Source: an uncultured Bacteroides sp.
GTDB lineage: Bacteria > Bacteroidota > Bacteroidia > Bacteroidales > Bacteroidaceae
Assembly (NCBI GenBank): GCA_900544075.1
Contig: UQTJ01000015.1
Coordinates: 1-64,000 of the forward strand
Length of the DNA: 64,000 nucleotides
Direction: 5' to 3'
The number at the start of each line of letters is the position of its first letter. The stretch's first letter is position 1. Below are positions 18,621 to 27,297 of this stretch, piece by piece. Both the position numbers and the translations under genes were made by a program. Under the pieces are notes generated by a model. That model did no database searches. It had not been told where the DNA came from and was given only the letters and a program-made list of their open reading frames with translations.

Positions 18621-19793
18621 ATGAGTAACCAAAGATACATGCAGCGCGGCGTATCGGCATCTAAGGAAGATGTACATAACGCTATCAAAAACATTGACAA
18701 AGGTATTTTCCCTAAGGCTTTCTGTAAAATCATTCCTGATATTCTTGGCGGAGACCCTGAATACTGCAACATCATGCACGCAGACGGTGCAGGAACCAAA
18801 TCATCACTGGCATATCTGTACTGGAAAGAAACAGGCGACTTGTCTGTATGGAAAGGTATCGCACAGGATGCTCTAATCATGAACATCGACGACTTGCTCT
18901 GCGTAGGAGCAGTTGACAACATACTTGTTTCTTCTACTATCGGACGTAACAAACTGCTCGTTTCGGGAGAAGTTATCTCAGCTATCATCAACGGTACTGA
19001 CGAACTGCTTGCCGAACTCCGCGAAATGGGTGTAGGTGTTTACGCAACAGGTGGTGAGACTGCCGATGTTGGCGACCTGGTTCGTACTATCATCGTTGAC
19101 AGTACAGTGACTTGCCGTATGAAGCGTTCTGACGTGATTGACAATGCAAACATCCGTCCGGGCGACGTTATAGTAGGTCTTGCATCTTACGGACAGGCTA
19201 CTTACGAAAAGGAATATAACGGCGGTATGGGTAGCAACGGTCTGACAAGCGCGCGTCACGACGTATTCTCAAAATATCTTGCAGAGAAATATCCTGAAAG
19301 CTACGACAAGGCTGTACCTGAAGACCTGGTTTACAGCGGTAATCTGAAACTGACTGACGCTGTGGAAGGTTCTCCACTTGATGCAGGTAAGCTGGTTCTC
19401 TCTCCTACCCGTACATATGCTCCTGTAGTAAAGAAACTGCTTGATGCTCTCCGTCCTGAAATCCACGGTATGGTTCACTGCTCGGGTGGTGCACAGACTA
19501 AGGTTCTGCACTTCGTAGGCGACAACTGCCGCGTGGTTAAGGATAACCTCTTCCCTGTTCCTCCATTGTTCCGCACTATCAAGGAACAGAGCGGTACAGA
19601 CTGGGACGAAATGTACAAGGTATTCAACATGGGACACCGTCTTGAAGTATATCTCTCTCCTGAACACGCTGAACAGGTTATCGAAATCAGCAAATCGTTC
19701 AATATCGACGCACAGATTATCGGTCGCATAGAAGAAAGCAACGGCTCCAAGGAATTGATTATCAAGAGCGAATTCGGAGAATTCAGATACTAA
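18621..19793 (+). CDS. purM: Phosphoribosylformylglycinamidine cyclo-ligase (AIR synthase family)
   Basis: A 390-residue PurM-like protein. MHADGAGTKSSLAYLYWKETGD is the N-terminal Gly-rich/Lys segment, DDLLCVGAVDN and ATGGETADVGD line the ATP/FGAM site, and GDVIVGLASYGQ plus MVHCSGGAQTKVLHF belong to the C-terminal alpha/beta domain. PurM makes 5-aminoimidazole ribonucleotide in purine synthesis. Bacteroidales copies diverge from E. coli PurM and are often annotated only as AIR synthase-related; this length and these motifs fit that branch. It has its own promoter and leads a plus-strand group with prfA and pyrF. Codon usage looks highly expressed, with many GGT, CGT and AAC codons. Confidence 0.85.
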   Translation: MSNQRYMQRGVSASKEDVHNAIKNIDKGIFPKAFCKIIPDILGGDPEYCNIMHADGAGTKSSLAYLYWKETGDLSVWKGIAQDALIMNIDDLLCVGAVDNILVSSTIGRNKLLVSGEVISAIINGTDELLAELREMGVGVYATGGETADVGDLVRTIIVDSTVTCRMKRSDVIDNANIRPGDVIVGLASYGQATYEKEYNGGMGSNGLTSARHDVFSKYLAEKYPESYDKAVPEDLVYSGNLKLTDAVEGSPLDAGKLVLSPTRTYAPVVKKLLDALRPEIHGMVHCSGGAQTKVLHFVGDNCRVVKDNLFPVPPLFRTIKEQSGTDWDEMYKVFNMGHRLEVYLSPEHAEQVIEISKSFNIDAQIIGRIEESNGSKELIIKSEFGEFRY

Positions 19794-19816
19794 AATTTAA
19801 TTTGACCACATGGCCT

Positions 19817-20077
19817 ATGGAAAAAGAAAAGAAAGGGTGCCTTATTCCTTTAGCTTTCTTAGCAGCAGGCATAATAAGTTTTTGTATAGGATTAGCATAT
19901 GACATCCATATACTTTATGTTTTGGGATTCCTGATACCGGCATACGGCGGTACTATGTACAGCCAATACACTGGTAAAAAGAAAAAATGGAGTACCATGA
20001 AACATATTCTCGTTTCATTTCTTATGCTACTGATTGCTGCTATTGTATGCTTTATACTATACGGTAAATTGTGGTAA
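19817..20077 (+). CDS. Small membrane protein, unknown function
   Basis: I choose the ATG at 19817 over an upstream TTG. The 86-residue product has a charged start (MEKEKKG) and three hydrophobic segments: LIPLAFLAAGIISFCIGLAY, ILYVLGFLIPAYGG and HILVSFLMLLIAAIVCFILY. A KKKKW patch lies between the second and third. I do not recognise a family. It sits 23 bp after purM and 18 bp before prfA on the same strand, so it is probably co-transcribed. Confidence 0.65.
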   Translation: MEKEKKGCLIPLAFLAAGIISFCIGLAYDIHILYVLGFLIPAYGGTMYSQYTGKKKKWSTMKHILVSFLMLLIAAIVCFILYGKLW

Positions 20078-20095
20078 AAAACAAAAAAGATTTAA

Positions 20096-21205
20096 ATGGC
20101 GGAAAATAACACCATATTAGAGAAACTTGAAGGACTGGTATCACGTTTTGAGGAAGTATCTACACTGATTACTGACCCGAACGTGATAGCAGACCAGAAA
20201 AGATATGTAAAACTGACAAAGGAATATAAGGAGCTGGGCGACATCATGAAAGCTCGCAAGGAATACTTGCAATGTCTGAACGGACTTGAAGAAGCCAAAA
20301 TGATGATGAACGAAAGCGATCCAGAAATGAAGGAGATGGCACGCGAAGAGGCAGCTGCTTGTGAAGCACGCATCCCGGAACTGGAAGAGGAAATAAAGCT
20401 TCTGCTTGTTCCTGCCGACCCTCAGGACGACCGCAATGCGATTCTTGAAATCCGTGGCGGTACGGGTGGCGACGAGGCTGCTATATTTGCAGGCGACCTG
20501 TTCCGTATGTATTCGAAATACTGCGAAACGAAAGGCTGGAAACTTGAAGTATCAAGTGCTAACGAAGGTGCAGCAGGCGGTTTCAAGGAAATAATCTGCT
20601 CTGTAACCGGAGAAAAGGTTTACGGAACTCTGAAATACGAATCGGGAGTACACCGTGTGCAGCGTGTACCTGCCACTGAAACTCAGGGACGTGTACACAC
20701 ATCGGCCGCATCGGTAGCCGTACTGCCTGAAGCCGAACCTTTCGATGTGGAAATCAATGAAGGCGAAATAAAATGGGATACATTCCGAAGCGGCGGTGCC
20801 GGAGGACAGAACGTAAACAAGGTAGAATCCGGAGTTCGTCTGCGCTATAACTGGAAGAACCCTAACACCGGAGTTGTGGAAGAAATCCTTATTGAATGTA
20901 CCGAGACACGCGACCAGCCAAAGAATAAGGAACGTGCTCTCTCGCGCCTGCGTACATTTATATACGATAAGGAGCATCAGAAATACATCGACGATATAGC
21001 TTCAAAGCGTAAGACTATGGTCAGCACCGGTGACCGTTCGGCTAAAATCCGTACTTACAACTATCCTCAGGGACGTATTACAGACCACCGCATAAACTAT
21101 ACAATCTATAACCTCAGTGCATTCATGGACGGAGACATTCAGGACTGTATAGACCATCTGATTGTGGCTGAAAATGCTGAAAGGCTGAAGGAAAGTGAAC
21201 TTTAA
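20096..21205 (+). CDS. prfA: Peptide chain release factor 1
   Basis: A 369-residue class I release factor. It has the N-terminal coiled-coil-like region, the PCRF domain (LEIRGGTGGDEAAIFAGDLFRMY), the codon-recognition region HRVQRVPATETQGRVHTS characteristic of RF1 (stops UAA and UAG), and the RSGGAGGQNVNKVES segment whose GGQ triggers peptidyl-tRNA hydrolysis. The C-terminus is RITDHRINYTIYNLS. It is cytoplasmic and housekeeping, followed by pyrF after 33 bp. Confidence 0.96.
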   Translation: MAENNTILEKLEGLVSRFEEVSTLITDPNVIADQKRYVKLTKEYKELGDIMKARKEYLQCLNGLEEAKMMMNESDPEMKEMAREEAAACEARIPELEEEIKLLLVPADPQDDRNAILEIRGGTGGDEAAIFAGDLFRMYSKYCETKGWKLEVSSANEGAAGGFKEIICSVTGEKVYGTLKYESGVHRVQRVPATETQGRVHTSAASVAVLPEAEPFDVEINEGEIKWDTFRSGGAGGQNVNKVESGVRLRYNWKNPNTGVVEEILIECTETRDQPKNKERALSRLRTFIYDKEHQKYIDDIASKRKTMVSTGDRSAKIRTYNYPQGRITDHRINYTIYNLSAFMDGDIQDCIDHLIVAENAERLKESEL

Positions 21206-21238
21206 ACAAAGAAAAAAACACTCAAAAACTTACCTGAT

Positions 21239-22063
21239 ATGAACAAACAACAGTTATTCGAAAACATCAAGAAGAAACAGTCATTCCTATGCGTGGGACT
21301 TGACACTGACATCAAGAAAATTCCTGAACACCTTCTGAAAGAAGAAGATCCTATATTCGCATTCAACAAGGCAATTATCGACGCTACAGCACCTTACTGT
21401 ATCGCTTACAAACCAAACCTGGCTTTCTATGAAAGCATGGGTGTGAAGGGTTGGATTGCCTTTGAAAAGACAGTAGAATACATCAAGACAAACTATCCTG
21501 ACCAGTTCATCATAGCAGACGCAAAACGTGGCGACATCGGTAATACTTCGGCTATGTATGCACGTACATTCTTCGAAGAGTTGAACATCGACTCTGTAAC
21601 TGTAGCTCCATATATGGGCGAAGACAGTGTTACTCCGTTCCTTACTTACGAAGGAAAATGGGTTATCCTCCTTGCACTTACATCAAACAAGGGCTCACAC
21701 GACTTCCAGCTCACTACCGACACAGAAGGCGAACGTCTATTTGAAAAGGTATTGCGCAAGAGTCAGGAATGGGCAAACGATGAAAACATGATGTACGTGG
21801 TAGGTGCTACTCAGGGACGTATGTTCGAAGATATCCGTAAAATTGTTCCTAACCACTTCCTTCTGGTTCCGGGTATCGGAGCACAGGGCGGTTCACTGGA
21901 AGAAGTTTGCAAGTACGGTATGACTAAGGAATGCGGACTTATAGTTAATTCAAGCCGAGCAATCATCTATGCCGACAAGACTGAAAACTTTGCAAAAGTG
22001 GCAGGCGAAGAAGCTAAGAAAGTACAGCAACAGATGTCTGAACAACTAAAAGCTATCCTCTGA
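21239..22063 (+). CDS. pyrF: Orotidine 5'-phosphate decarboxylase
   Basis: A 274-residue protein of the longer OMP decarboxylase type. FLCVGLDTDIKKIPEHL binds phosphate and uracil, and FIIADAKRGDIGNTS carries the catalytic Asp-x-Lys-x-x-Asp set. SVTVAPYMGEDSVTPF, VVGATQGRMFEDIR and LLVPGIGAQGG complete the barrel. It makes UMP in pyrimidine synthesis. It closes the purM-prfA-pyrF run; a terminator lies about 190 bp downstream. Confidence 0.96.
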   Translation: MNKQQLFENIKKKQSFLCVGLDTDIKKIPEHLLKEEDPIFAFNKAIIDATAPYCIAYKPNLAFYESMGVKGWIAFEKTVEYIKTNYPDQFIIADAKRGDIGNTSAMYARTFFEELNIDSVTVAPYMGEDSVTPFLTYEGKWVILLALTSNKGSHDFQLTTDTEGERLFEKVLRKSQEWANDENMMYVVGATQGRMFEDIRKIVPNHFLLVPGIGAQGGSLEEVCKYGMTKECGLIVNSSRAIIYADKTENFAKVAGEEAKKVQQQMSEQLKAIL

Positions 22064-22251
22064 TTTGAAGAAGAAGTGAATACCGGGCATTAAACGTTTC
22101 TTAAATTTAGCTGAAATATATGTTTTGACACTATAATGATGTTTTCTGGTCATAATGTAGAATCTATCAGGAAACAAGTGAAAAACATAGGCAAATTCAC
22201 GGAAACGTCATTGGCCGAGATTATTTCTTTCAAGATAATTTCGTATTGTAA

Positions 22252-22297
22252 AAACAGTTATATCCTCCTATATTAGGCTGATATAACTGTTTTTTTG
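22252..22297 (+). terminator. Rho-independent terminator after pyrF
   Basis: A 13-bp perfect stem (AAACAGTTATATC at 22252-22264 with GATATAACTGTTT at 22280-22292) runs into seven T's. The rest of the 402-bp gap (22064-22465) is A+T-rich with no supported gene; a 45-codon frame from 22138 ends inside this hairpin. Confidence 0.85.
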
Positions 22298-22465
22298 TTG
22301 AAAACGATGTATTTATGTAAGTAATTATGCAAATATTTTGCTTTTTTCTCTGATATGTAAAAAAAAAACACGTAATTTGCATAAACAAGTAATTGAACTT
22401 ACTTTACTTTTATTAAGGGTAAGAAAAACAATAAAAACAAAACCAAAGGAAGAAAAATAACAGAT

Positions 22466-23506
22466 ATGGAGTTCTCGGCTAAACAAATTGCAGAATTTAT
22501 CCAAGGAATTGTTGTAGGTGACGAAAATGCCACAGTACACACTTTTGCAAAAATCGAAGAAGGTGTACCGGGTGCATTGTCGTTTTTGGCAAACCCCAAA
22601 TATACTAACTACATCTACGAAACACAGTCATCAATAGTGTTGGTAAACAAAGATTTCACTCCTGAACATGAAGTCAAGGCAACACTTATAAAGGTCGACA
22701 ATGCATACGAAAGTTTGGCTAAGCTTATGTCACTCTATGAAATGAGCCAGCCTAAAAAGACAGGAATCGACCCGCTTGCTTACATCTCGGATAAAGCAAA
22801 GGTAGGAAATGGCTGCTATATAGGCCCATTTGCCTGCATAGAAGAGGGTGCCGTTATTGGTGACAATGTATATATACATCCACATGCAACAGTCGGGAAC
22901 AACGCTAAGATAGGTAACAACTGTATTATCTACCCACATGTTACGATTTACCACGATTGCAGAATAGGAAATAACTGTATTCTACATGCAGGCTCTGTGA
23001 TTGGTGCCGATGGTTTTGGTTTTGCTCCATCGCCTGAAGGATATGAAAAAATTCCACAGATAGGTATTGTGATTCTGGAAGACGATGTAGAAATAGGAGC
23101 TAACACATGTATCGACCGCGCTACAATGGGAGCTACCATTATTCATAAAGGTGTAAAACTGGATAATATGGTACAAATAGCTCACAACGTAGAGGTAGGA
23201 AGCAACACTGTAATGGCATCGCAAGTCGGTGTGGCCGGTTCTGCCAAAATTGGCGAATGGTGTATGTTTGGCGGACAGGTAGGAGTTGCAGGACACATAA
23301 AGGTTGGAAACAGAGTAACAGTAGGAGCACAATCCGGAATACCGGGAAACACGAAATCGGATATAGCAATTATGGGATATCCGGCTATCGAACACAAACA
23401 GTTTGCACGAGCTGCTATTGTTTACAAAAAATTGCCTGACATGTATTCTGAATTAGGCAAACTACAAAAAGAGATAGAAGAATTGAAAAAACTAATAAAC
23501 AAATAA
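22466..23506 (+). CDS. lpxD: UDP-3-O-acyl-glucosamine N-acyltransferase
   Basis: A 346-residue LpxD: an N-terminal uridine-binding domain (about 1-100), then hexapeptide repeats of a left-handed beta-helix (VGNGCYIGPFACIEEGAVIGDNV and onward), IYHDCRIGNNCILHAGSVIGADGFGF with the catalytic His, and a C-terminal helix. It adds the second acyl chain in lipid A synthesis. It is followed by lpxC/fabZ after 5 bp and lpxA after another 7 bp, the standard Bacteroidetes lipid A operon. Confidence 0.96.
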   Translation: MEFSAKQIAEFIQGIVVGDENATVHTFAKIEEGVPGALSFLANPKYTNYIYETQSSIVLVNKDFTPEHEVKATLIKVDNAYESLAKLMSLYEMSQPKKTGIDPLAYISDKAKVGNGCYIGPFACIEEGAVIGDNVYIHPHATVGNNAKIGNNCIIYPHVTIYHDCRIGNNCILHAGSVIGADGFGFAPSPEGYEKIPQIGIVILEDDVEIGANTCIDRATMGATIIHKGVKLDNMVQIAHNVEVGSNTVMASQVGVAGSAKIGEWCMFGGQVGVAGHIKVGNRVTVGAQSGIPGNTKSDIAIMGYPAIEHKQFARAAIVYKKLPDMYSELGKLQKEIEELKKLINK

Positions 23507-23511
23507 GACCC

Positions 23512-24897
23512 ATGTTGAAACAACAGACTTTAAAAGGCAGCTTCTCACTGAATGGTAAAGGACTCCACACGGGAGTGAAACTGACAGTGACATTCAACCC
23601 TGCTCCGGAACATCACGGGTACAAGATCCAACGTATAGACTTAGACGATCAGCCTATCATAGACGCTGTGGCCGAAAATGTCATTGATACGACAAGAGGT
23701 ACAGTGTTATCAAAAAATAATGTAAAAGTCAGTACAGTTGAACATGCACTGGCAGCTCTTTATGCAGCCGGAATAGACAACTGTCTGATACAGGTGGACG
23801 GTCCTGAGTTCCCGATATTGGACGGAAGCGCAAAGGCTTACGTGGAATGTATCGAAAGAGTGGGCATTGAAGAACAGTCGGCTCCAAAAGATTATTACAT
23901 TATCAAATCAAAAATAGAATTCCGCGACGAAGCTACAGGTTCATGTATCACTGTGTTGCCTGACGACAGATTCAGTATAAACACTTTGATATCATATGAT
24001 TCGCAAATTCTTACAAATCAGTTTGCTACACTTGAAAATATGGCTGATTTCCCTTCGGAAATCGCTTCTGCACGTACGTTCGTTTTCGTTCGCGAAATAG
24101 AACCTCTGCTCAATGCAGGACTGATTAAGGGAGGTGACCTGGACAATGCTATCGTGATATACGAAAAGCAGATGACTCAGGAAAGCTTTGACAAACTGGC
24201 TGATGTAATGAATGTTCCTCATATGGATGCAAGCCATTTGGGATATATCAACCATATTCCATTGGTATGGCCAAACGAGCCGGCAAGACACAAACTGCTT
24301 GACATCATTGGCGACCTTGCTCTTATAGGCAAACCTATAAAGGGAAGAATCATTGCTACAAGACCGGGACATACGATAAACAACAAGTTCGCAAGACAAC
24401 TGAGAAAAGAAATAAGAATGCACGAAATACAGGCTCCTATCTACAACTGTAATGAAGAGCCGCTGATGGACGTGAACCGCATACGCGAACTGTTGCCTCA
24501 CAGATATCCGTTCCAGTTGGTAGACAAGGTCATTGCTATGGGTGCCAACTATATAGTAGGTGTAAAAAACGTTACATCAAACGAGCCTTTCTTCCAGGGA
24601 CATTTTCCGGAAGAACCTGTTATGCCGGGAGTGCTTCAGATAGAGGCTATGGCACAGGTAGGAGGTCTGTTGGTTCTGAACTCAGTTGATGACCCAAAAC
24701 TATATTCTACATATTTCATGAAGATAGACAATGTGAAATTCCGCCAGAAAGTGGTACCGGGCGATACTCTTATCTTCCGCGTGGAACTTATGGCGCCTAT
24801 CCGCAGAGGTGTATCTACAATGAAAGGATACGTTTTCGTAGGTGAGAAAATAGTTTGCGAAGCTGAATTTATGGCTCAAATCGTAAAAAACAAATAA
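23512..24897 (+). CDS. lpxC/fabZ: Bifunctional LpxC deacetylase / FabZ dehydratase
   Basis: A 461-residue natural fusion known from Bacteroidetes. Residues about 1-300 are LpxC: LNGKGLHTGVKLTVTF, VEHALAALYAAGIDNC with a zinc-binding His, and the ARHKLLDIIGDLALIG segment with further metal and catalytic residues. Residues about 315-461 are FabZ hot-dog fold: LLPHRYPFQLVDKV and GHFPEEPVMPGVLQIEAMAQ with the catalytic His and Glu. The protein couples the committed step of lipid A synthesis with 3-hydroxyacyl-ACP dehydration, balancing acyl supply between lipid A and phospholipid. Confidence 0.97.
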   Translation: MLKQQTLKGSFSLNGKGLHTGVKLTVTFNPAPEHHGYKIQRIDLDDQPIIDAVAENVIDTTRGTVLSKNNVKVSTVEHALAALYAAGIDNCLIQVDGPEFPILDGSAKAYVECIERVGIEEQSAPKDYYIIKSKIEFRDEATGSCITVLPDDRFSINTLISYDSQILTNQFATLENMADFPSEIASARTFVFVREIEPLLNAGLIKGGDLDNAIVIYEKQMTQESFDKLADVMNVPHMDASHLGYINHIPLVWPNEPARHKLLDIIGDLALIGKPIKGRIIATRPGHTINNKFARQLRKEIRMHEIQAPIYNCNEEPLMDVNRIRELLPHRYPFQLVDKVIAMGANYIVGVKNVTSNEPFFQGHFPEEPVMPGVLQIEAMAQVGGLLVLNSVDDPKLYSTYFMKIDNVKFRQKVVPGDTLIFRVELMAPIRRGVSTMKGYVFVGEKIVCEAEFMAQIVKNK

Positions 24898-24904
24898 TAT
24901 AGAT

Positions 24905-25672
24905 ATGATAAGTCCATTAGCATACATACATCCTGAAGCACAGATAGGAGAAAATGTAGAAATAGGCCCGTTCGTGTACATTGACAAGAACGTTGTAATA
25001 GGCGACAATAATATCATAATGCCTAATGCCAACATTCTGTATGGAGCACGTATCGGTAACAACAACAGAATTTTTCCTGGTGCTGTGATTGGAGCTGTTC
25101 CACAGGATTTGAAGTTTAAAGGTGAAGAAACTACTGCTGAGGTAGGCGACAACAACACTATCAGAGAGAATGTTACCATTAACCGCGGTACGGCTGCTAA
25201 AGGCAAGACTGTGGTTGGAAGCAACAATCTGCTTATGGAAGGTGTACACGTGGCACACGATGCTATTATAGGTAACGGATGTATCATCGGCAACTCCACT
25301 AAATTTGCAGGTGAGATTATAATCGACGACTACTCTATTATCAGTGCAAGCGTACTTATGCATCAGTTCTGCCGTGTAGGCGGTTACGGAATGATTCAAG
25401 GCGGAAGCCGTTTCAGCAAGGATATTCCTCCATTCATCATCGCAGGTAGAGATCCAATAGCGTATTGTGGTATCAACATTGTAGGCCTTAGAAGAAGAGG
25501 TTTCTCAAATGAACTGATTGAAAATATTCACAACGCTTACAGAATTATCTACAATAGCGGTAAGAATACTGCTGAAGCGCTTGAACAGGTTAAACAGGAG
25601 GTTCCTATGAGTCCGGAGATAGAATATATTATCTCTTTCATAGAAAATTCTCAAAGAGGCATTATAAGATAA
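24905..25672 (+). CDS. lpxA: UDP-N-acetylglucosamine acyltransferase
   Basis: A 255-residue LpxA, typical length. It begins directly with hexapeptide repeats (IHPEAQIGENVEIGPFVYIDKNVVIG), carries GVHVAHDAIIGNGCIIGNSTK with the catalytic His of the HxAHD type, and ends in a helical domain (VGLRRRGFSNELIENIHNAYR). It adds the first 3-hydroxyacyl chain to UDP-GlcNAc. It is the third gene of the lipid A operon. Confidence 0.97.
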   Translation: MISPLAYIHPEAQIGENVEIGPFVYIDKNVVIGDNNIIMPNANILYGARIGNNNRIFPGAVIGAVPQDLKFKGEETTAEVGDNNTIRENVTINRGTAAKGKTVVGSNNLLMEGVHVAHDAIIGNGCIIGNSTKFAGEIIIDDYSIISASVLMHQFCRVGGYGMIQGGSRFSKDIPPFIIAGRDPIAYCGINIVGLRRRGFSNELIENIHNAYRIIYNSGKNTAEALEQVKQEVPMSPEIEYIISFIENSQRGIIR

Positions 25673-25719
25673 TCATTTTTTGTATATTTACAAAATAAAG
25701 ATTTAACACTATAATTAAG

Positions 25720-26271
25720 ATGGTTTACAAATTCAGACTCATATCAGACGAAGTCGATAACTTCTTAAGAGAAATAAAAATCGACTCAGATGCTTCATTC
25801 TATGACTTGCATGAAGCAATTCTTAAATGTACAGGTTATAAAGATGACCAGATGACTTCATTCTTTATATGTGATGACGACTGGGAAAAGGAAACGGAAA
25901 TCACTCTTGAAGATATGGGTACAAGCAGTTCTGACGAGGATATATATATAATGAAAGATACTCCGCTGAGCGAACTTCTTGAAGATGAGAAACAGAAGCT
26001 GATTTATGTTTTCGACCCATTGGCTGAAAGAATATTCTTCATCGAACTGTCGGAAATAATAACAGGTCAGGATTTGAAACATGCCATTTGTTCACGACAG
26101 GAAGGGGATGCTCCGCAGCAGACTATTGATTTCGATGAACAGCTGAATACAAGCCAGTCGCTTGACCTCGGAGAAAACTTCTACGGTGACGAAGATTACG
26201 ACATGGAAGATTTCGATATGGACGGATTCGACATGACAGAAGGTAATCCTTACGATGACGACAAATATTAA
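25720..26271 (+). CDS. Acidic protein resembling the pRiA4b ORF-3 fold, unknown role
   Basis: A 183-residue soluble protein. The first roughly 110 residues resemble the pRiA4b ORF-3 / IS1096 passenger family (VYKFRLIS...SFYDLHEAILKCTGY...DQMTSFFICDDDW). The tail is extremely acidic (DEDYDMEDFDMDGFDMTEGNPYDDD) with recurring D-(M)-(E/D)-DF-DM units. It lies 47 bp after lpxA and before a hairpin and miaA, so it may be co-transcribed with the lipid A genes. Nothing around it suggests transposition, so the family name should not be read as mobility. Function is unknown. Confidence 0.7.
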   Translation: MVYKFRLISDEVDNFLREIKIDSDASFYDLHEAILKCTGYKDDQMTSFFICDDDWEKETEITLEDMGTSSSDEDIYIMKDTPLSELLEDEKQKLIYVFDPLAERIFFIELSEIITGQDLKHAICSRQEGDAPQQTIDFDEQLNTSQSLDLGENFYGDEDYDMEDFDMDGFDMTEGNPYDDDKY

Positions 26272-26295
26272 TAATAATATTGACTGAACAACGAA

Positions 26296-26350
26296 GCGAA
26301 GAATACGGCTTCAACGAAAATGTTGATAAATCCGTTATTCTTCGCTTTCT
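26296..26350 (+). terminator. Hairpin terminator before miaA
   Basis: GCGAAGAATACGG (26296-26308) pairs with CCGTTATTCTTCGC (26332-26345) with one bulge, followed by TTTCTTAATTT. It separates the lipid A group from miaA and leaves only about 15 bp to the miaA start. Confidence 0.65.
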
Positions 26351-26365
26351 TAATTTATATATCTG

Positions 26366-27277
26366 ATGAACAGCAAAAAGACTCTCATAGTACTGATAGG
26401 ACCGACAGGGGTAGGAAAAACAGACCTCAGCATAAAAATAGCCGAGAAATATAACTCTCCTATCATTTCTGCCGACTCCAGACAGTTGTACTCCGATTTG
26501 AAAATCGGTACGGCCGCACCTGCAGAAGAATACCTGAAAAGGGTAAAACATTATTTCGTGGGTACACTGAAGCTGACTGACTATTACAGTGCCGCACAAT
26601 ATGAGAGTGATGTCATCAGTCTGCTTGAGGAGCTTTTCAAGGAAAACGATACAATACTTCTGACCGGTGGCTCGATGATGTATATTGACGCTATCTGTAA
26701 GGGCATAGACGATATTCCTACAGTAGACAACGATACACGCCGGATGATGATGGAGAAATACGAGAAAGAAGGTCTGGAAAGATTGTGTGCAGAACTGAAA
26801 CTACTTGATCCTGAGTATTACTCCATCGTCGACCTGAAGAATCCTAAAAGGGTGATACACGCACTGGAGATATGCTATATGACCGGAAAGACTTATACTT
26901 CCTTCAGAACCGGAAACAAGAAACAGAGGCCTTTCGATATCATAAAAATAGGACTGTGCAGAGAGAGGGAAGAGCTTTATGAACGTATCAACAGAAGAGT
27001 GGATATGATGATAAACGACGGACTGGTAGATGAAGTCAAGTCTGTTTATCAATATAGGGATCTTAATTCGCTAAATACAGTAGGATATAAGGAGATTATC
27101 CAGTATCTTGACGGCAACTGTACGTTAGACTTTGCTATAGAGAAAATAAAGCAGAACTCACGCATTTACTCCAGGAAGCAGATGACATGGTTCAGAAGGG
27201 ATAATGAAATCACATGGTTCCATCCGGACAACGAGGAGGAAATCATGAATTTCATTGAATCTGAAAAAGAGAAATGA
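26366..27277 (+). CDS. miaA: tRNA dimethylallyltransferase
   Basis: A 303-residue MiaA. The P-loop is LIGPTGVGKTDLSI, followed by ISADSRQLYSDLKIGTA (catalytic Asp and tRNA-binding segment), LLTGGSMMYIDAICKGIDDIP, and KQNSRIYSRKQMTWFRRD near the C-terminus. It transfers a dimethylallyl group to A37 of tRNAs reading UNN codons. It may be expressed through or just after the preceding hairpin. It converges with the GT2 gene, only 20 bp from its stop. Confidence 0.96.
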   Translation: MNSKKTLIVLIGPTGVGKTDLSIKIAEKYNSPIISADSRQLYSDLKIGTAAPAEEYLKRVKHYFVGTLKLTDYYSAAQYESDVISLLEELFKENDTILLTGGSMMYIDAICKGIDDIPTVDNDTRRMMMEKYEKEGLERLCAELKLLDPEYYSIVDLKNPKRVIHALEICYMTGKTYTSFRTGNKKQRPFDIIKIGLCREREELYERINRRVDMMINDGLVDEVKSVYQYRDLNSLNTVGYKEIIQYLDGNCTLDFAIEKIKQNSRIYSRKQMTWFRRDNEITWFHPDNEEEIMNFIESEKEK

Positions 27278-27297
27278 TATAAAAAGTAGCGGAAAGA

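Noticed and set aside
22138..22275. 45-codon frame starting MFSGHNVESIRKQ
   Set aside because: It ends inside the pyrF terminator, has no promoter or domain, and is within chance for this A+T content.
25720..26271. Insertion-sequence passenger gene
   Set aside because: No inverted repeats, transposase or target duplications surround it; the neighbours are an intact core operon.
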